64,000 bases of DNA. It comes from Streptomyces sp. 840.1 (GTDB lineage: Bacteria; Actinomycetota; Actinomycetes; Streptomycetales; Streptomycetaceae). The translations under genes and the position numbers were made by a program. Under the pieces are notes generated by a model. It saw only the letters and a program-made list of their open reading frames with translations. It did no database searches and was not told the origin of the DNA. Of this stretch, positions 60,032-64,000 are shown in pieces (position 1 is the first letter of the stretch; every line of letters begins with the position of its first letter). The stretch covers positions 1,116,001 through 1,180,000 of the forward strand of contig NZ_RJUU01000003.1 of the NCBI RefSeq assembly GCF_003751445.1. The letters are read 5' to 3'.

Positions 60032-60927
60032 CCCTGGAACTACGTCATCTGCGCTACCTGCTCGCCGTCGCGGAACACGCCGGCTTCACCCGGGCGGCCG
60101 AGGAGCTGCACATCTCCCAGCCCACCCTGTCCCAGCAGATCAAGCAGTTGGAGCGGACGGTGGGCGTCCAGCTGTTCGACCGCTCCGGCCGCGCGGTCCG
60201 GCTGACCGACGCGGGTGAGACGTACGCGCACTACGCCCGCCGCGCCCTCCAGGACCTCGCCGCCGCCGAACGTGCCGTGCTCGACGTGCGGGACCTCTCC
60301 CGCGGCGCCCTGCGGCTGGCCATGACGCCGACTTTCACGGCGTATCTCGTCGGCCCGCTGGCCGAGCTGCTGCACACCCGCCACCCCGGGATCACGCTGG
60401 ATGTCCGGGAGCTGCCCCAGGACCGCATCGAGTCGGCGCTGCTGGCCGACGAACTCGACCTCGGCATCGCCTTCCACGGCCCGCACCTGCCGGGCATCGG
60501 CGCGACCGACCTGTTCACCGAGACGCTGAGCCTGGTCGTCGGCCCCCGCCATCCGCGCGCGGGGAGCACCCGGGCGCTGCCGGTGACGAGCCTCACCGGG
60601 CAGCCCCTCGCCCTGCTCAGCGACGACTTCGCCACCCGCGGCCACATCGACGCCTACTTCACCCGGCACCGCACGACACCGTCGGTCGCGGTGGAGGCCA
60701 ACTCCATCAGCGCCCTCACCGAGATCGTCCGGCGCACCCCGCTGGCCACGGTTCTGCCGGACGCGATCACCCGCGAGCACCCCCACCTCAGCCCCGTCCC
60801 CCTCACCCCGGCCCTGCCCTCGCGCACGGTCGCACTGCTGCGCCGCGAAGCGTCCTATCAGAGCTCCGCGGCGCAGGAGTTCACCCGGCTCACGCACGAC
60901 TGGGTCAGGACCGCCCTGGACGCCTGA
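60028..60927 (+). CDS. cynR: LysR-type regulator, probable CynR
   Basis: A 299-residue LysR protein. The N-terminal winged helix reads ELRHLRYLLAVAEHAGFTRA and EELHISQPTLSQQIKQLERT. A LysR substrate domain (~90-290) follows, with ALRLAMTPTFTAYLVGPLAE and LDLGIAFHGPHLPGIGATDL. It is divergent from cynT-cynS, the classic layout for an activator responsive to cyanate. The start lies directly on GGAGG with almost no spacing, so the transcript may be leaderless. The name rests on context plus family. Confidence 0.85.
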   Translation: MALELRHLRYLLAVAEHAGFTRAAEELHISQPTLSQQIKQLERTVGVQLFDRSGRAVRLTDAGETYAHYARRALQDLAAAERAVLDVRDLSRGALRLAMTPTFTAYLVGPLAELLHTRHPGITLDVRELPQDRIESALLADELDLGIAFHGPHLPGIGATDLFTETLSLVVGPRHPRAGSTRALPVTSLTGQPLALLSDDFATRGHIDAYFTRHRTTPSVAVEANSISALTEIVRRTPLATVLPDAITREHPHLSPVPLTPALPSRTVALLRREASYQSSAAQEFTRLTHDWVRTALDA

Positions 60928-60947
60928 CGGCCGGGCCGGGACGGTGA

Positions 60948-61826
60948 TCAGCGCCGGGCGCCCCCGGTGGCGGACGCGCCGCCCAGCCACTTCAGCCCGT
61001 CCACGACGAAGCGGTTCTGGGTCTCGCTCGCGAAGGTCGAGGACAGGGTCGTGCCCGACCCGTAGTCCATCGCGTTGTGGCCGAAGTTGGCGTACAGCAT
61101 CCGGTAGCCGGTGTTGGTCCACAGGATCGGGTAGTCCCCGCTGTACCAGGACTGATCGGGGTCCGTGCCGAGCGGGAAGCTGACCGGGTCGACGGAGGCC
61201 AGGACCTTGATGTCCGGGTTGTCGCGCAGGTTGTTGGACCAGGAGTACCACTCGCTCACCGACGAGGTGAAGGTGGCGGGCAGGCCCGTGGTGGAGGGGT
61301 GGCCCCGGTCCTCGGTGCGGAGCATCGAGGTGGTCGGCCCCCAGGTGTTCGACCTGAAGTTCCCGCTGCCCAGGAACTGGTTGTAGTACCAGGGCCAGTT
61401 CTGGGCCTCGGTGGTGAACGCGGAGACGTGGAAGCCCATCCAGGCGCCGCCGGAGCGCATGTACCGCTCGAATCCGGAGCGCTGGGACGCGGTCTGCGGG
61501 GCGTCGTCGAGGAACAGGACGACTTGGTACTGGTCCCGGGTGATGCTGTTCAGCCGAGACCAGTCGTTGGTGGAGGTGTACGAGAAGTTGTTGGCCGCCG
61601 CCGTGCCGGGGAACCAGCGGTTGGCCTCCTGGACGAAGCTGATGTGCGCCGCGTCCCAGGTTCCGTTGTAGAAGGCGATCACCTTGAAGGCGGGGGCCTT
61701 CGCCGCCGAGTGGGCGGGGGCCGCGGTGAGTCCGAGCAGGAGCGCCGGCAGCAGGAGGAGCCGCAGGAGCAGCCGGCCGACGCCGCCGCGGCGCCGGGCC
61801 GTGGGGCTGGTGGTGTGGGTGTTCAT
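60948..61826 (-). CDS. Secreted ThuA-like domain protein
   Basis: A 292-residue exported protein. An Arg-rich start and hydrophobic signal (GRLLLRLLLLPALLLGLTAA) are followed by the ThuA class-I amidotransferase-like fold: FKVIAFYNGTWDAAHISFVQ, YQVVLFLDDAPQTASQRSGF, ERYMRSGGAWMGFHVSAF. No catalytic triad Cys is visible, as usual for ThuA-like proteins. It resembles trehalose-utilisation/sugar-related domains. AAAGGAC lies 9 nt before the ATG. Confidence 0.82.
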   Translation of the reverse strand: MNTHTTSPTARRRGGVGRLLLRLLLLPALLLGLTAAPAHSAAKAPAFKVIAFYNGTWDAAHISFVQEANRWFPGTAAANNFSYTSTNDWSRLNSITRDQYQVVLFLDDAPQTASQRSGFERYMRSGGAWMGFHVSAFTTEAQNWPWYYNQFLGSGNFRSNTWGPTTSMLRTEDRGHPSTTGLPATFTSSVSEWYSWSNNLRDNPDIKVLASVDPVSFPLGTDPDQSWYSGDYPILWTNTGYRMLYANFGHNAMDYGSGTTLSSTFASETQNRFVVDGLKWLGGASATGGARR

Positions 61827-61934
61827 TCGAATGCGTCCTTTCCGAACCTGTGGGGGGGGCCGGGCCGGATCCGGTGGTGACCGGATCCGGCCCGGCGCGT
61901 CATGAGGACGTCGCGCGGAACTGTCGGGGGCGGA

Positions 61935-64000
61935 TCAGGGCTGGCTGACGAGATTCGCCACGTTGGACGCGGAGTTGGAGGGGCCGCCGCGTCCGTTGAT
62001 GACATGGCGGATCGTTCCGGTGCCGCCGAGCGAGACGGTCACCATGCTCTGGAACCGCACGTTCGGGTTGTTCGGGGCCTCGAAGGCGTGCTCGGCCGTC
62101 ACGCCCGGGTTGGAGCTGAAGAAGCAGTAGCTGCCGAGCCCGTAGGCCTGATGGCTGGTGACCGAGTCGGCGACCTTGTAGGCGGCGTAGCCCTGGGTGG
62201 AGCCGTTCATCCAGGACGCCTGGTCCGGCACGTCGTACGGCATCTCGTTCTGGTAGAAGTACGTGCGCCCGCCGTTTCCGTTCCAGATCGTCTGGTGCTT
62301 CTGGTAGTGCTCGACGAAGAGTCCGTACATCGTCACGTCGTCGCCGTTGACGACGAGTCCGGTGTCCGCCTTGTTGCTGTTCCAGCCGATGCCGCTGCCG
62401 TGGTCGCCGCGCCAGATCCACATGTGGTCGCCGATGACGTTGTCACTGTTGACCACCAGGCTGGTGGTCGCCCGGCCCACGGCGGCGCCGCCGACCCGGA
62501 AGAAGACGTCGTGCAGCGAGGTCGGGTTCGCCGCGTGGGATGCCGACGAGCCGGCCGGGCCGACCTCCATCAGGGTCGAGGAGTTCGTCGTGCCCGCGTC
62601 GAAGAGGACGCCCGCGACCTTGACCCCGTCGACGTCGGCCACCGTCATCGCGGTGACCCCGTTGTCCGGGATGAACGTGGCGAGGCCGAGCCCGAGCACG
62701 ACGGTGTCGGGCCTGGTCACCTTCAGGGTCTGGTCGAGGTGGTAGACGCCCGGGGTGACCAGCAGGTTCTTCCCCTCGGCCAGTGCGGCGTTGATCTGCG
62801 CGGCCGTGGCTCCCGCCTTCACGACGAAGAACTTGTCCATGCCGATCGAGGTGCCCGCTGCGTTGCCGCCGGCCCAGGTGGTGCCCGAGGCGTTGTTGCG
62901 GACCGCCGGTACGAACACCTGGTAGGCGCCGTTGCCGTCCACGTACAGGAAGGGCTTCTCGCGGAGCACCGGGGCCTGGTTCACCGTCGTGTACGGCGGG
63001 TTGGGGAAGCTGGTGGCCGGGACGCCCTGGCTGCCGACGAAGACCATGTTCCAGTTGGAGCCGGTCCAGCTGCCGAGTGTGGAGTTGCGGGTGATCCACT
63101 GCTGCTGCGTGCCGGACCGCACCTGGCCGTCGATCTTGGTGTCGGCCATGAATCCGCCGCTGGCCCAGCCGCCGTCGTCCAGGGCCAGATTGCCCCGGAC
63201 GTGCATGCGCCGGTACGGGGCGGCCTGGGAGACGGCCCAGCGGTCGGTGCCGCCGGCCGGGTTCACCGAGAGGTTCTCGGCGCCGCGCCAGAAGTTCTGG
63301 GTGGCGTTCTGCGGCGGGAACCAGTCCGCCTCGGCGTGCACGGCGCCGTTGATCGTCACCGAGTCGGGCGACTGGCCCAGCCCGAGGACCTGGGTGTAGA
63401 AGCCCACGTTGACGTCGTTGCTGTACGTACCCGGCTTGAACATGACCGCGTAGCGCTGGTTGCCGAACTGGTTGGTCTCCTGCTGGCGGAAGATCGAGTC
63501 GAGCCGGCCCTGGATGGTGGCGGAGGGCATCGACGGGTCGAAGACCACCACGTTGGGGCCGAGGTCCGTATCGCCGGGCGCGGTGCTTACGGGGGTGACC
63601 TGGAAGCGCTGGGCGGCGGAGTTGTTGCAGGTGTACTGGACGAGCTGGACGCTGTCGGCCGTCGAGGCGGCGGGCACGTCGAGGCACTTCCCGCTGTTGC
63701 GGTTGACGAAGTGGTAGGCGCCGCCGCCCTCGTCGACCGGCTGCCACTGCTGATTGGCACCGTTGCTGTACGTCCAGAGCTGGACGGCGGCGCTGTCGGC
63801 GGTGGACACGTCGGTGACGTCCACCGCCTGGTTGGCGTCGTTGCGGTTGTTGATGCGCACATAGCCGCCGCTGGTCGCGGTCAGGCTCCACTGCTGGGCG
63901 GTGGAGCTGTTGCAGGTGTACTGCTGGACGGCGGTGCCGTTGACGGTCGCGGCGGCGCGGGCGTCCAGGCATTTGCCGCTGCCGCTGTTGACGACGGTGG
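61935..64000 (-). CDS. Secreted ricin-lectin plus beta-helix protein, 5' end outside window
   Basis: The frame stays open to the right edge and about 688 codons are visible. From the right it shows ricin/CBM13 repeats (GSGKCLDARAAATVNGTAVQ, NSSTAQQWSLTATSGGYVRI, then NSGKCLDVPAASTADSVQLV). After that comes a right-handed beta-helix: VVVFDPSMPSATIQGRLDSI, YAVMFKPGTYSNDVNVGFYT, SLVVNSDNVIGDHMWIWRGD and NGDDVTMYGLFVEHYQKHQT. Such proteins are often labelled adenylyl cyclase in databases, without good reason. A polysaccharide-binding or -cleaving role is more plausible. No catalytic residues are identified. Confidence 0.8.
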   Translation of the reverse strand, partial: TVVNSGSGKCLDARAAATVNGTAVQQYTCNSSTAQQWSLTATSGGYVRINNRNDANQAVDVTDVSTADSAAVQLWTYSNGANQQWQPVDEGGGAYHFVNRNSGKCLDVPAASTADSVQLVQYTCNNSAAQRFQVTPVSTAPGDTDLGPNVVVFDPSMPSATIQGRLDSIFRQQETNQFGNQRYAVMFKPGTYSNDVNVGFYTQVLGLGQSPDSVTINGAVHAEADWFPPQNATQNFWRGAENLSVNPAGGTDRWAVSQAAPYRRMHVRGNLALDDGGWASGGFMADTKIDGQVRSGTQQQWITRNSTLGSWTGSNWNMVFVGSQGVPATSFPNPPYTTVNQAPVLREKPFLYVDGNGAYQVFVPAVRNNASGTTWAGGNAAGTSIGMDKFFVVKAGATAAQINAALAEGKNLLVTPGVYHLDQTLKVTRPDTVVLGLGLATFIPDNGVTAMTVADVDGVKVAGVLFDAGTTNSSTLMEVGPAGSSASHAANPTSLHDVFFRVGGAAVGRATTSLVVNSDNVIGDHMWIWRGDHGSGIGWNSNKADTGLVVNGDDVTMYGLFVEHYQKHQTIWNGNGGRTYFYQNEMPYDVPDQASWMNGSTQGYAAYKVADSVTSHQAYGLGSYCFFSSNPGVTAEHAFEAPNNPNVRFQSMVTVSLGGTGTIRHVINGRGGPSNSASNVANLVSQP

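Overview
The window is high-GC actinobacterial DNA and almost certainly a Streptomyces chromosome. It has strong codon-3 GC bias, many GTG starts, GGAGG-type ribosome sites, ATGA/GTGA gene overlaps and several Streptomyces-typical families: a gvpOAFGYZJLSK gas-vesicle cluster, an SCO5918-type protein, a ScbR-like receptor, secreted proteases and glucan-active enzymes, and a nitrate reductase fused to a CysJ-like reductase. I see no tRNA, rRNA or CRISPR array.

Layout. 1-3.4 kb: the 5' end of a small membrane protein, a conserved hypothetical and a secreted GH87 alpha-1,3-glucanase. 3.4-10.5 kb: a minus-strand Liv-type ABC transporter operon (livFGHMK) divergent from a PucR/CdaR-like regulator, then glycerate kinase. 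10.8-17.0 kb: a complete gas-vesicle operon on the minus strand, ending in an Asp23/Gls24 protein. 17.3-18.2 kb: a yybP-ykoY (Mn2+) riboswitch driving a GDT1/UPF0016 exporter. 18.2-20.7 kb: alkylation repair (Ada-AlkA and Ogt) and a UBP zinc finger. 20.8-31.6 kb: nitrate reductase, FAD oxidoreductase, nucleotidyltransferase, a divergent MarR/SDR pair, an inositol-monophosphatase-like enzyme and a gamma-glutamyltransferase.

31.6-49.5 kb is a more plastic stretch. It contains decayed genes (tyrosine integrase, IS701 and IS5 transposases, endonuclease/exonuclease/phosphatase family, a frameshifted DUF721/DciA-like gene) among intact dhaKL, a HAD phosphatase, a gamma-butyrolactone-receptor-like TetR regulator, secreted M28, M1 and S1 peptidases, a poly-gamma-glutamate hydrolase, an APH-fold kinase and an AraC-cupin-oxidoreductase operon bracketed by two copies of an IS5-type end.

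49.6-57.2 kb looks like a stress-response neighbourhood: MerR regulator, decayed RsbW-like ATPase, PRC-barrel protein, SpoIIE-type phosphatase, a GvpU-like protein, SCO5918-type protein, CBS protein, DEAD-box helicase and cold-shock protein. Several strong RNA hairpins sit here, including one that buries the helicase ribosome-binding site. 57.7-60.9 kb: a VOC protein, a frameshifted nucleoside deaminase and a cyanate-detoxification locus (cynS, cynT, divergent LysR) with nested inverted repeats between the divergent genes. 60.9-64 kb: secreted ThuA-like and ricin/beta-helix proteins, the latter running off the right edge.
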